Positions 27,862-36,256 of a stretch of DNA of 64,000 nucleotides are shown piece after piece. Both the position numbers and the translations under genes were made by a program. Within the stretch, counting starts at the first letter, position 1; each line of letters starts with the position of its first letter. Under the pieces are notes generated by a model. That model was not told where the DNA came from and made no database searches. It worked only from the letters and a program-made list of their open reading frames with translations. This DNA comes from JBAZZQ01 sp041658725 (GTDB lineage: Bacteria; Planctomycetota; Phycisphaerae; JAAYCJ01), in the NCBI GenBank assembly GCA_041658725.1, contig JBAZZQ010000014.1, forward strand, positions 1 to 64,000, read 5' to 3'.

Positions 27862-28607
27862 AACGCGATGATAATTGGCGATTTAATTTGGCAATCCTTC
27901 TGGTCGTGCTATCCGGTATCTTTTACCTGCTCCACTATTTAATTTTTAAGGACCGTTATTATATTTTTTACTATCCGTTGCTGGACATCGCCTTTCTACC
28001 AATTCAGGTTCTGTTAGTCACTATCGGCGTCGATCAAATCCTAAACGCCCGCGAGAAGAAAAGCTTGCTTCAAAAGTTGAATATGGTCATTGGCACTTTT
28101 AACAGCGAGGTCGGCAGTGATCTGTTGCGATTGTTTCTCCAATTCGATAAATCTCCAGAAAATCTCAGCCGTCTGGCCAGCATCGATAAAGACTGGACCG
28201 ACCAGAAGTTCTCTCGCGCTTTCCATGAATTACGGTCCCTGACGTATAACATCGACAGCCGACGTGGTGATCTGGATGCCCTGAAAAAATTGCTCATGAC
28301 CAAACGCAATTTCATGCTCCGTTTACTGGAAAACCCCAATCTACTCGAACATGAGCGGTTTACCGAGTTGCTATGGGCAGTTTTTCACCTGACCGAGGAA
28401 TTGACACATCGACCCCAGACCCTCCAACTGCCGGAAACCGACTCCGCTCACCTCTCCGGGGACATTCAACGGGCTTATGGCCTCCTCGTTGTTGAATGGC
28501 TGGTCTACATGCAGCACCTGAAGAACGATTACCCCTACCTCTTCTCCCTGGCGTTACGTACCACTCCGTTCGATACGTCTGCCTCGGTTATTATTACGCA
28601 CGGCTAA
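27858..28607 (+). CDS. Membrane-anchored protein of unknown function
   Basis: This protein has 249 residues and starts with GTG overlapping the preceding stop. Two N-terminal hydrophobic segments (about 10-28 and 40-58) are followed by a long helical soluble region rich in charged residues, including ARASIDKD-like and LRSLTYNIDSRRGDLDALKK stretches. A role as a cytoplasmic domain tethered by a hairpin is plausible. I do not recognise a family. Co-translation with the methyltransferase-like protein is the only functional hint. Confidence 0.7.
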   Translation: MKRDDNWRFNLAILLVVLSGIFYLLHYLIFKDRYYIFYYPLLDIAFLPIQVLLVTIGVDQILNAREKKSLLQKLNMVIGTFNSEVGSDLLRLFLQFDKSPENLSRLASIDKDWTDQKFSRAFHELRSLTYNIDSRRGDLDALKKLLMTKRNFMLRLLENPNLLEHERFTELLWAVFHLTEELTHRPQTLQLPETDSAHLSGDIQRAYGLLVVEWLVYMQHLKNDYPYLFSLALRTTPFDTSASVIITHG

Positions 28608-28694
28608 CCAAGACATGTCACGAATTAGTAAGAATTCCGTGAATTTCTCATGTTCTGCCATCGCGTTGAACACCGCCAATTGATACTTTTCGCT

Positions 28695-29519
28695 CTAATT
28701 TATTCCAACCCCTGTAGTGCCGGTCATTAATTCCACCACGTAGCTTTCCACGGATTCGACAATCCCGGTGGAATCTTTCCCTTCCGTTTTGGCCTGGGCA
28801 ATTCGTCGGACGATCGCGCTTCCGACAATCGCGCCATCAGCCACCGTGCAGACCTGACGGACCTGCTGGGCTGTTTTGATCCCGAAACCGACCAGAACGG
28901 GAACACGGGAAATCTCTTTAATCCGTGCGACATTTTTCACCAGGTCGTCGGGTAATCGATCCCGTTCGCCGGTGATCCCGCTGATCGACATGTAATATAA
29001 AAATCCGCTGGCGGTTTTCGCAATCCGTTCCTGCCGGGCCGGCGGAGTATTGGGCGATATCAGCATGGACAGCCTCAAGTCCTTCGAGGCGGCTTTATCC
29101 GCTATAATCGGGGCTTCCTCCAGCGATAAATCCGGAATAATAAAACCATCGATCCCCGCCTGGCTTGAACCGCTGAGAAATTGATCGATTCCGATTTTGT
29201 ACACAATCGATGCCGAAACCATAGCGATAATAGGAATGGCGATGGAAGAGCGTGCTTTGGCAATTTCATTCAGAATGGTCGCCACGGTTATCCCATCGGA
29301 TATCGCCTGCGTAAATGCGGACTGAATCACCGGACCGTCGGCCACGGGATCAGTGAAAGGAAATCCCAACTCCACGCCCGCGATTCCGACTTTTTCAAGC
29401 CGTTGAATGATCTGGATGGTGGTTTTCATATCCGGCTGACCCGCGACGAGAAACGGAAACAGGCCCTTCCTTCCACTCGCCGATAATTCCGAAAATTTCC
29501 GATCAATTCGATTTGCCAT
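28695..29519 (-). CDS. trpA: Tryptophan synthase alpha chain
   Basis: From the ATG at 29519 the product is 274 residues, the normal TrpA length (268 in E. coli). TrpA splits indole-3-glycerol phosphate to indole and glyceraldehyde 3-phosphate and passes indole to TrpB. GVELGFPFTDPVADGPVIQ carries the catalytic Glu and Asp. The phosphate-binding loops VLVGFGIKTAQQV and DGAIVGSAIVR near the C-terminus are also present. GGAG lies 12 nt upstream. It follows trpB after 97 nt containing an inverted repeat. Confidence 0.97.
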   Translation of the reverse strand: MANRIDRKFSELSASGRKGLFPFLVAGQPDMKTTIQIIQRLEKVGIAGVELGFPFTDPVADGPVIQSAFTQAISDGITVATILNEIAKARSSIAIPIIAMVSASIVYKIGIDQFLSGSSQAGIDGFIIPDLSLEEAPIIADKAASKDLRLSMLISPNTPPARQERIAKTASGFLYYMSISGITGERDRLPDDLVKNVARIKEISRVPVLVGFGIKTAQQVRQVCTVADGAIVGSAIVRRIAQAKTEGKDSTGIVESVESYVVELMTGTTGVGIN

Positions 29520-29550
29520 TTTTCGTTTAAATCTCCATTTTAAATCATTT

Positions 29551-29610
29551 AACCGCAAAGGACGCAAAGTGAAGATTTATAAAAGAATTACCTTTGCGGT
29601 CTTTGCGGTT
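29551..29610. repeat. Inverted repeat between trpB and trpA
   Basis: AACCGCAAAGGACGCAAAG (29551-29569) pairs with CTTTGCGGTCTTTGCGGTT (29592-29610) with two mismatches. Sequences of this type are dispersed intergenic repeats in many bacteria. Confidence 0.75.
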
Positions 29611-29616
29611 CCATTT

Positions 29617-30840
29617 CTATTTCTTCTTTCGTAGTTCATCGAGTCTCGCCACTTCCATGCAGTCTTTATCACCCCGGCCGGAAAGATTGATCACCAGCAG
29701 CTGATCTTTATCCAGTTTCGGAGCCAGTTTGACCGCGTACGCTACGGCATGAGCCGATTCCAACGCGGGGATAATTCCTTCCGTCTGCGACAGCAGCATA
29801 AAAGCGTCGATTGCCTCGTTATCGGTGACGGCGGTATATTCCACCCGCCCGATATCATGCCAGTGTGAATGCTCCGGGCCTACACCGGGATAATCCAGTC
29901 CCGCCGCGATGGAATGAACGGGCAGGGTTTGCCCTTCTTCATTCTGTAACACGTAAGTATACGTCCCATGCAGCACGCCCGGAGAGCCTTTGCTGATCGA
30001 GGCTGAATGCATCTGACTATCCAATCCATACCCCCCTGCTTCCACTCCGACCAGTTGAACCCTCGGCTCGTTGATAAAATCGTAAAATATACCCGCCGCG
30101 TTACTCCCGCCGCCTACACAGGCGATGCAAACATCAGGCAACCTTCCTTCCAACTCCACCATCTGCCGGCGAACTTCCTTGCCGATCACCGATTGAAAAT
30201 CCCGAACGATCATCGGAAAAGGATGCGGCCCACCCACCGTTCCGAAGACATAATGCGTACCGTCAACCGATCCCAGCCAATCCCGCATCGCCTCGTTGAT
30301 CGCGTCTTTAAGCGTCCGCTGACCGGTATCGACCGGGTTTACCTTCGCTCCCAGCAGTTTCATCCGGTAAACGTTCAACTCCTGCCGGCGGATGTCCTCG
30401 CTACCCATGTATATTTCACAGGTCAGACCGAAGACCGCCGCCGCGGTGGCTGTCGCCACCCCGTGCTGACCCGCTCCGGTCTCGGCAATCACCCTTTTTT
30501 TACCCATGCGAACCGCCAGGAGGGCCTGACCCAGTGTATTATTGATCTTGTGCGACCCGGTGTGATTCAAATCCTCGCGTTTGATATAAATCTTCGCTCC
30601 GCCCAGGCGGCTTGTCAGATTGCGAGCCAAATAGAGCTTGCTAGGCCGACCGGCGTAGCTGTCCAGGTACCAGTCCAGTTGTCGGGTAAACTCCGGGTCC
30701 TGTTTGGCTTTGGCATATTCCGCTTCAAGCTGCGTCAGGGCCGACATCAGCGTCTCCGGGACAAACTGCCCCCCAAAAAGACCATATCGACCGTGTTCGT
30801 CCGGTATGGAACCTTTATCTAAATTTTCCGACATCATCAT
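29617..30840 (-). CDS. trpB: Tryptophan synthase beta chain
   Basis: At 407 residues from the ATG at 30840 (GGAG 9 nt upstream), this PLP enzyme joins indole and serine to make tryptophan. It shows KREDLNHTGSHKINNTLGQA with the PLP lysine near residue 96, ETGAGQHGVATA, and the phosphate-binding CVGGGSNAAG near 230. Length and motifs match TrpB1. A TTG 15 nt upstream is in frame but covers the ribosome site. It is the first gene of a trpBA pair; no other trp genes are in the window. Confidence 0.97.
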   Translation of the reverse strand: MMMSENLDKGSIPDEHGRYGLFGGQFVPETLMSALTQLEAEYAKAKQDPEFTRQLDWYLDSYAGRPSKLYLARNLTSRLGGAKIYIKREDLNHTGSHKINNTLGQALLAVRMGKKRVIAETGAGQHGVATATAAAVFGLTCEIYMGSEDIRRQELNVYRMKLLGAKVNPVDTGQRTLKDAINEAMRDWLGSVDGTHYVFGTVGGPHPFPMIVRDFQSVIGKEVRRQMVELEGRLPDVCIACVGGGSNAAGIFYDFINEPRVQLVGVEAGGYGLDSQMHSASISKGSPGVLHGTYTYVLQNEEGQTLPVHSIAAGLDYPGVGPEHSHWHDIGRVEYTAVTDNEAIDAFMLLSQTEGIIPALESAHAVAYAVKLAPKLDKDQLLVINLSGRGDKDCMEVARLDELRKKK

Positions 30841-30866
30841 CTTGCAAATCTCCAATATTTCGTTAG

Positions 30867-30894
30867 ATTATATTAGATAATCAAAATATTGCCA
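30867..30894 (-). promoter_or_regulatory. Candidate trpBA promoter
   Basis: Read on the minus strand, TGGCAA and TATAAT are separated by 16 nt. The -10 is perfect and the -35 is weak. The site lies 27 nt upstream of the trpB start codon. Confidence 0.45.
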
Positions 30895-30946
30895 GCCAAA
30901 GGCAATGTATTTTGGCGGCGATTCAATTTCTGATCGGAGGCACGCG

Positions 30947-31414
30947 ATGATAAAAATGGCGAAAATTCTCTATCCGACCGATTTTTCCGACCTGTCGATG
31001 ACGGCATTGAATTATGCAAAATCGTTCGCCCAACAGTTCGACGCCGAACTGCATTGCATCCATGTGGTGGATGAAGCCTACCAGTATTGGCTTTTGTTCG
31101 GACCGGACGGGGCGACGGTAGCTCCGAATACCCAGGAATTATTCGGTTTGTCCCAGGAGCAGATGAATAATTTCATCAAAACCAATTTATCCGACGTGCC
31201 CAAACTAAAAACCAAAATCATCACCGGAAAACCTTTTGTCGAGATTATCCAATATGCACGGGAAGAGCAGATCGACATGATCATCCTCGCCACCCACGGC
31301 AGATCGGGTCTGAAACACGTTTTGATGGGCAGCGTCGCGGAGCGCGTGGTGCGAAAAGCCCCCTGTCCGGTTCTCACCATCCACTCCGGGGAGCATGAAT
31401 TTGTCCTGCCGTAG
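30947..31414 (+). CDS. Universal stress protein (UspA family)
   Basis: From the ATG at 30947 (GGAGG 6 nt before) the protein has 155 residues. It starts with KILYPTDFSDLSMTALNYA and ends with the ATP-binding signature ATHGRSGLKHVLMGSVAERV followed by CPVLTI, as in the nucleotide-binding branch of the Usp fold. Usp proteins are dimeric cytoplasmic stress proteins of varied role. It is divergent from trpB and convergent with the HTH gene, with an 18-bp perfect palindrome between. Confidence 0.92.
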   Translation: MIKMAKILYPTDFSDLSMTALNYAKSFAQQFDAELHCIHVVDEAYQYWLLFGPDGATVAPNTQELFGLSQEQMNNFIKTNLSDVPKLKTKIITGKPFVEIIQYAREEQIDMIILATHGRSGLKHVLMGSVAERVVRKAPCPVLTIHSGEHEFVLP

Positions 31415-31420
31415 ACAATC

Positions 31421-31438
31421 GGGGCAAAATTTTGCCCC
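31421..31438. terminator. Perfect 18-bp palindrome between convergent genes
   Basis: GGGGCAAAATTTTGCCCC lies 7 nt after the stop of the stress protein gene and just before the end of the convergent HTH gene. It can form a hairpin on either strand; no long T tract follows. Confidence 0.5.
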
Positions 31439-31443
31439 CTCAA

Positions 31444-31656
31444 TCATTCGGGATATTCAAACACCTCGTCGATTTTCACCTCAAAGATTTTGGCAATGCG
31501 AAACGCCAACATCAACGAGGGGGAATATTTTCCCGCCTCGATCGCGATAATGGTCTGACGGGTCACTCCCGCCTGCTTCGCCAATTCCTGCTGTGTCATC
31601 TCGCCATGATCGAACCGCAGCCGTCGGATTTTATTTTTAATTTCAGGATTCGTCAT
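31444..31656 (-). CDS. Small HTH (XRE/YozG-type) transcriptional regulator
   Basis: This 70-residue protein is almost entirely one helix-turn-helix: KIRRLRFDHGEMTQQELAKQ, then GVTRQTIIAIEAGKYSPSLM, then a C-terminal helix KIFEVKIDEVFEYPE. This is the compact XRE type often paired with small membrane proteins. The ATG at 31656 overlaps the upstream DUF2178-like gene by 14 nt. A dyad that spans the shared promoter (32110-32137) is the likely binding site, so autoregulation is expected. Confidence 0.93.
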   Translation of the reverse strand: MTNPEIKNKIRRLRFDHGEMTQQELAKQAGVTRQTIIAIEAGKYSPSLMLAFRIAKIFEVKIDEVFEYPE

Positions 31657-32068
31657 GAACTTCCCCCCGACGGTAGAGAATAAGCACCGCGATGGACCTG
31701 CCAACAAAAAGAGTTATACCGCCTGCCGCTACGATTAAAGGCAGCACGTGAATTGATATGGTGGTTTGGCCCTGGCTTCGACAGACTTCCCAGACAATCA
31801 TACACGCCGCCACAAAAACACCGTAAGAGGTCCACGCTCCCGCCGCGGTTGCGGTTTTTTGGATCGCTTCATCGCGTTCGTCCGTCTCCACTTCGTCAGG
31901 ATCATGTTTTTTACGAAACAACGTATGTCCCAAACCTGAAAAGCCAATGAGTCCAAAGGCTGCCGGGGCTGCACGTATACCGATCAGGGGAATCAGTATC
32001 AGAAAACAGATAACGGAAATAATAATTACCGCCAGCATAAACCACGCTCTTTTTTGTTCCGGTACCAT
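31643..32068 (-). CDS. Small polytopic membrane protein (DUF2178-like)
   Basis: This 141-residue protein has four hydrophobic spans arranged as two hairpins around a central charged loop, HDPDEVETDERDEAIQK. An acidic loop with a D-E-R-D-E-x-I core between the hairpins is typical of DUF2178-like proteins encoded next to YozG-type regulators. TAGGAG precedes the ATG. It is the first gene of a two-gene unit, and its role is unknown. Confidence 0.8.
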   Translation of the reverse strand: MVPEQKRAWFMLAVIIISVICFLILIPLIGIRAAPAAFGLIGFSGLGHTLFRKKHDPDEVETDERDEAIQKTATAAGAWTSYGVFVAACMIVWEVCRSQGQTTISIHVLPLIVAAGGITLFVGRSIAVLILYRRGEVHDES

Positions 32069-32109
32069 AAAAATCTCCTATACACACAAACAAGGTAACG
32101 TTTAACCAA

Positions 32110-32141
32110 CATAATGTAATATATTTTTTACATCATGTCAA
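32110..32141 (-). promoter_or_regulatory. Promoter with overlapping operator dyad for the DUF2178-like/HTH pair
   Basis: On the minus strand, TTGACA (32136-32141) and TACATT (32113-32118) are separated by 17 nt. A dyad with 10-nt arms CATGATGTAA and TTACATTATG (32128-32137 and 32110-32119; one mismatch, 8-nt spacer) fills the space from -35 to -10. A bound HTH dimer would block RNA polymerase. Confidence 0.75.
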
Positions 32142-32235
32142 CTAAATAATACCATAGAATGTGATATTTTTTCTTTTAAAGATTGGGCGATTTGTACTTC
32201 CACCTTTTATTTTTAAGATATTGAGAACTCAAGAC

Positions 32236-32910
32236 TTATGTTTGCGGATAAGGCCACCCGTTGTAAGGTTGGACGAATTCCCATTCCTGTTTTTCCAATC
32301 GTTCTTTGATCGGATTATTTTGAATATATCCAACCACTCGTCGAATATCATCGGGAGTATGCAGATATATTACATAAACCCTCTGCGACCAAAGAGGATG
32401 ATTTGGAGAAATACCGTTCCAATGATTTATCTCTTCGCGGACCTCACCAGCGAGTATTTTCCACATTGTTTGACCGTTATCCCGATGTCTCCGCACACAA
32501 AGATGCACATGATTGGATAAAATCGCACACCCCCAGACCGTATATTTTCGTTTCCGAATCACTCGCGAAAACGCATTAGCGATATCGTTTCTCATCCCCT
32601 GGTCGAACCAAAAAGGTTCAAATTCCATTCGTGGGTTTGCTTGTTTGTAAAATTCCTTCACCTGCCCTCGCGGTGGTTGAATACGTTTTCGCCCTGGATG
32701 AATCGGTCCCAAATCCTCGAATTTCTTTTCTCTCAATTCCACCGATTCGCTTCCGCGGGGATCGTTCGCGATCCAGTGACCGTATCCTGTAAAGATAAGA
32801 TGGTGCGCGAGGACGAGACGGTTTTTCGTCGTGAAACCTTCGCGAAGAGGTAAACCAGTCTGTCGATTCTTACCTTGATCCGAAATCGGTTTTTTGTCAT
32901 AAAATGTCAT
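32236..32910 (-). mobile_element. REP-associated tyrosine transposase (RAYT, Y1/HUH family)
   Basis: The product has 224 residues, with the HUH motif in LSNHVHLCVRRH near residue 137 and the later VVGYIQNNPIKERL segment, in which the Tyr is the expected DNA nicking residue. Y1 transposases of this kind nick single-stranded REP palindromes; RAYTs are usually domesticated, single-copy genes. GAGGAG precedes the ATG by 5 nt. No flanking transposon ends are evident, but REP-like palindromes occur elsewhere in the window (12252, 46826 and 61296). The N-terminal 40 residues are unusual but look intact. Confidence 0.9.
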
Positions 32911-32957
32911 GTCGTCTCCTCATTGGACGACATTATAAAGGAAAACCAAAGACCGAT

Positions 32958-34364
32958 TCAATTCATTTCCATTAACTCCAAATCCCGCATTTTACGAAAC
33001 AAACTCGTCCGGGAAATCCCCAACGCTTTGGCGGTCAGTTGACGATTTCCCTCGAAACGTCCCAACGCTTTTCGAATGATTTGTTTTTCCGTTTTAAGGA
33101 TCAATTCCTCCAACGTCCCTGTTTGATCTGTAAAATTCTGACCGTCATCATTCGCTGGCGGTTCGATCATTTCGGCGGGTAAATCATCGGGAAAGATAAT
33201 CTCGCTTCGGGTAAGCACCACCGCCCGTTCGATCGCGTTTTCCAATTCGCGAACATTTCCCGGCCAGCGATACCGCGCCAATAAGTTCATCGCCTCCGGA
33301 CTGATCGATTGAATCGGTTTCTGATGCATCTGACTGAATTTTTCCAGAAAATGATTCGTCAATATCGGTATATCGCTGACCCGGTCACAAAGCGGCGACA
33401 AACGAATGTCGATAACATTTATTCGATAATACAAGTCCTGCCGGAATTTTTCTTCTTCCACTAATTTCTTGAGATTTTTATTCGTGGCGACAATGACGCG
33501 GACATTGACGTTGATGGTTTTATTCGAACCCACCGGCTCAAATTGCCGTTCCTGCAAAACACGAAGTAATTTGACCTGCAGGGCGGGAGAGGCGCTGTCG
33601 ATCTCGTCGAGAAAAATCGTTCCTCCCTCCGCCGCCATAAATCGACCATGCTTATCCCCCACCGCCCCGGTAAACGACCCCCTGACATGCCCGAAAAGCT
33701 CGCTTTCCAACAAATTCTCCGGAAGAGCGCCGCAACTGACTTCGATAAAAGGTCCGTCCCGCCGCGGACTGCGCCGATGAATGGCATGGGCGACCAGCGT
33801 CTTACCGGTCCCAGATTCTCCGGTCACCAAAACCGTGGTCGAGGTCGATGCCACCGCCTCAATTAAGTCAAACACCTTCTGCATCTGCCGGTCCCGGCCG
33901 ATTATTTCACAAAACCGATTCTGTTGCCGTAGTTGTTTCTTCAGCGCCGCATTCTCCGCCTGAAGCGCCTGCTGCTTTAATGCCCGCTGAATACTCATCC
34001 GCAATTCGTCATCAATAATCGGTTTGGTCAGATAATCATACGCCCCTAATTTAATCGCGTCGACAGCAGACTCAATCGACCCAAAGCCGGTAATCACCAT
34101 CACCACTATCTGCGGATAATTCTCCCGCACATATTTTAAAAATTCCAACCCGTTGATGCTCGGCATATTCAGATCGGTAATGACAATCTGGATTGATTGA
34201 CGGGAAAGTATTTTCTTCGCTTCCTGAAAATCATTTGCGGTAAATGCACCGTAACCATCCATCAACAAAAACTCCCCCAGCGAATCAAGAATAATTCTGT
34301 CATCGTCGAGGATCAGAATATTCGCAGTAACTTGACTTTGTATTGGAGGTTCCACTAATTTCAT
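32958..34364 (-). CDS. NtrC-family sigma-54-dependent response regulator
   Basis: This protein of about 468 residues has three domains. The first is a receiver (LDDDRIIL, phosphoacceptor Asp in VITDLNMPS, Lys in YLTKPI). The second is an AAA+ core with Walker A GESGTGKT, Walker B GGTIFLDEID and RWPGNVREL. The third is a Fis-type HTH at the end (RQLTAKALGISRTSLFRKMRD). It should activate sigma-54 promoters when phosphorylated by the neighbouring kinase. The sigma-54-contacting loop reads GSFTGA instead of GAFTGA. I start at the ATG 34364; a TTG at 34385 overlaps the kinase stop and is also possible. Confidence 0.95.
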   Translation of the reverse strand: MKLVEPPIQSQVTANILILDDDRIILDSLGEFLLMDGYGAFTANDFQEAKKILSRQSIQIVITDLNMPSINGLEFLKYVRENYPQIVVMVITGFGSIESAVDAIKLGAYDYLTKPIIDDELRMSIQRALKQQALQAENAALKKQLRQQNRFCEIIGRDRQMQKVFDLIEAVASTSTTVLVTGESGTGKTLVAHAIHRRSPRRDGPFIEVSCGALPENLLESELFGHVRGSFTGAVGDKHGRFMAAEGGTIFLDEIDSASPALQVKLLRVLQERQFEPVGSNKTINVNVRVIVATNKNLKKLVEEEKFRQDLYYRINVIDIRLSPLCDRVSDIPILTNHFLEKFSQMHQKPIQSISPEAMNLLARYRWPGNVRELENAIERAVVLTRSEIIFPDDLPAEMIEPPANDDGQNFTDQTGTLEELILKTEKQIIRKALGRFEGNRQLTAKALGISRTSLFRKMRDLELMEMN

Positions 34365-34381
34365 TTTAATATTTTCACTTT

Positions 34382-35515
34382 TCAATTTTCACTTTTCAAT
34401 TTTTCTTTCCCCGCCACTGGAAGTTCCACAACAAAACGCGCCCCACCATTTGCCCCATCCTGCGCCAAAATCGTGCCACCATACAATTGAACAATCTCCC
34501 GCGAAATCGCCAAACCCAATCCCGTCCCCTCTCCCGCCGGTTTGGTCGTAAAAAACGGATCAAACAAATAATTGCGTTCCACCGGCAGTCCCACTCCTGT
34601 GTCTTCAAAAATGATCCGAACACATTTTCCTTCCATACGAGTGCTGATCGTGATCATCGCCGGGCACTCCGGTTCCCGACGCCTGCGTTGCACTACCGCA
34701 TCAATCGCATTTTTCAGCAGATTACAAAACACCTGATACAGCCGCGTCCCTCCTGCGCGGGGCAGGTTTTCCGACAACATCGTGACAACACTCACCTCCG
34801 CCGTCTGAACCCGGGCCGTCAACGTCCGAATCGCCTGATCGAGCATATCATTGATCGAAACGCTCTCTATTGCCGATTGACCATGCCGCGAAAACCGAAT
34901 CAGGTCCGATAATATTTCGTTGATCTTCCCCAACGCATCTCTGGCTGAAGAAAGGTACGCCGTCACTTTTTCCGGCGATTGCAGCACTTCCCCGTCATGC
35001 TGCAATCGTCGCAATGCCAGATTAATATATCGCATGGAACCATCCAGAGGATTATTGAGTTCATGGGCGATTTTCGCCGCCAGCCCCGTCATACTTTGAA
35101 GTTTGTCATTTTCCACATTTTGGAGGGACAACTCCCGGCCATACTCATAACCGGTCAGGTTAATCAAAAACACTTTCCCCCACCCCGCCGGTAACTCCAG
35201 CGGAATAACCCGAACTTGCGCCAAATACTTCTTTTCGCGGCAAATACATTCCAATTCCAAACCCGAAAGCTCGATGATCTTTGCCTCCCGACCCGCGGAA
35301 AAAACCAGTTCGGCAAGATCGATCTGCACCTGCGGACCGTCCAGAACCGGTAGTTCGCTCTTGCCGCCGCAAATTTCCTTCGCCGAATTATTGCAGGTCA
35401 GAACCGTCCCCTTCTGGTCTACCAACCAGTTCCAACCAATCCCCGCCTGCAAAACCGCACGGGCCAGTTCCAGCATTTCAGCACTGAATAAAATGTTTTT
35501 ATCAGCCGTTTCCAT
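34382..35515 (-). CDS. Cytoplasmic NtrB-like sensor histidine kinase
   Basis: This 377-residue kinase lacks membrane spans. Residues about 1-120 look like a PAS-type sensor (GWNWLVDQKGTVLTCN). The dimerisation helix has the phosphorylated His in KIAHELNNPLDGSM near 155. The ATPase domain has CNLLKNAIDAV (N box), FEDTGVGLP (G1) and GEGTGLGLAI (G2). It probably phosphorylates the NtrC-like regulator encoded immediately after. The signal is unknown but should be internal. The last codons lie in a 16-nt tandem duplication shared with the start of the next gene. Confidence 0.94.
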   Translation of the reverse strand: METADKNILFSAEMLELARAVLQAGIGWNWLVDQKGTVLTCNNSAKEICGGKSELPVLDGPQVQIDLAELVFSAGREAKIIELSGLELECICREKKYLAQVRVIPLELPAGWGKVFLINLTGYEYGRELSLQNVENDKLQSMTGLAAKIAHELNNPLDGSMRYINLALRRLQHDGEVLQSPEKVTAYLSSARDALGKINEILSDLIRFSRHGQSAIESVSINDMLDQAIRTLTARVQTAEVSVVTMLSENLPRAGGTRLYQVFCNLLKNAIDAVVQRRRREPECPAMITISTRMEGKCVRIIFEDTGVGLPVERNYLFDPFFTTKPAGEGTGLGLAISREIVQLYGGTILAQDGANGGARFVVELPVAGKEKLKSEN

Positions 35516-35713
35516 AATTTAAACACCACGTACCATTTCTGTTACACGTGTCATTTCTGAACATCGGCACAAATACCCCCATGCTGAAACATCGGAGTTT
35601 AACGAGGCGATGTCACACCAACACTCTGCCACCCTGAAAAAATTTAAAAATCTCGTAGACAAATTGCCTCCATCTGCCACTATGTTAGTGAAGCGATAAA
35701 CAAGGAAGCCTGA

Positions 35714-36256
35714 TTGGAAAAAAAGAACGACACAACCCTGGTGGCGGCGGTGCTCGGCGGAGACAAACTATCGTATGCCGAACTATACGACCGTTACACC
35801 CCGCTGATACGGGCCATTTGTTACGACACCACACGAAATCTGACCGATGCCCAGGACTTGGCACAGGAAGTGTTTCTGAGGGCGTACGAAAAATTAGGTG
35901 AACTTCGTGATACGGAACTTTTTTCCAGATGGCTGATTGGAATTTCACGGATGTGTTGCAAGGAATGGCTTCGCGGGCATTTACAACTACGGAAACACCA
36001 AACCACTTTGGAACCTGAAAATTTGGAAACTAAAGAGATCTCAAATGACGGCCAAATTGAGGAACTGCGATCCGCCATTACCAAGCTCCCGGAAAAAGAG
36101 CGTTTAGCCCTGCATGCCTTTTACTTGCAGGAAAATTCGGTCGAAGACGCCTGTCGCACATTGGATATGTCGAAATCGGGCTTTTATCGCATCCTGGACC
36201 GGGCCAGAAAACGGTTGGCCAAACTAATGCAATCTCTGCCGGAGGACAAGCGATGA
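35714..36256 (+). CDS. ECF-type RNA polymerase sigma factor
   Basis: This protein has 180 residues. Region 2 is TLVAAVLGGDKLSYAELYDRYTPLIRAIC plus DAQDLAQEVFLRAYEKLGEL. Region 4 is LPEKERLALHAFYLQENSVEDACRTLDMSKSGFYRILDRARKRL. This is the standard layout of extracytoplasmic-function sigma factors. Translation starts from the TTG at 35714 with AAGGA upstream. The stop overlaps the start of a membrane protein gene by 4 nt, and that protein likely controls it. The target promoters are not evident here. Confidence 0.92.
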   Translation: MEKKNDTTLVAAVLGGDKLSYAELYDRYTPLIRAICYDTTRNLTDAQDLAQEVFLRAYEKLGELRDTELFSRWLIGISRMCCKEWLRGHLQLRKHQTTLEPENLETKEISNDGQIEELRSAITKLPEKERLALHAFYLQENSVEDACRTLDMSKSGFYRILDRARKRLAKLMQSLPEDKR

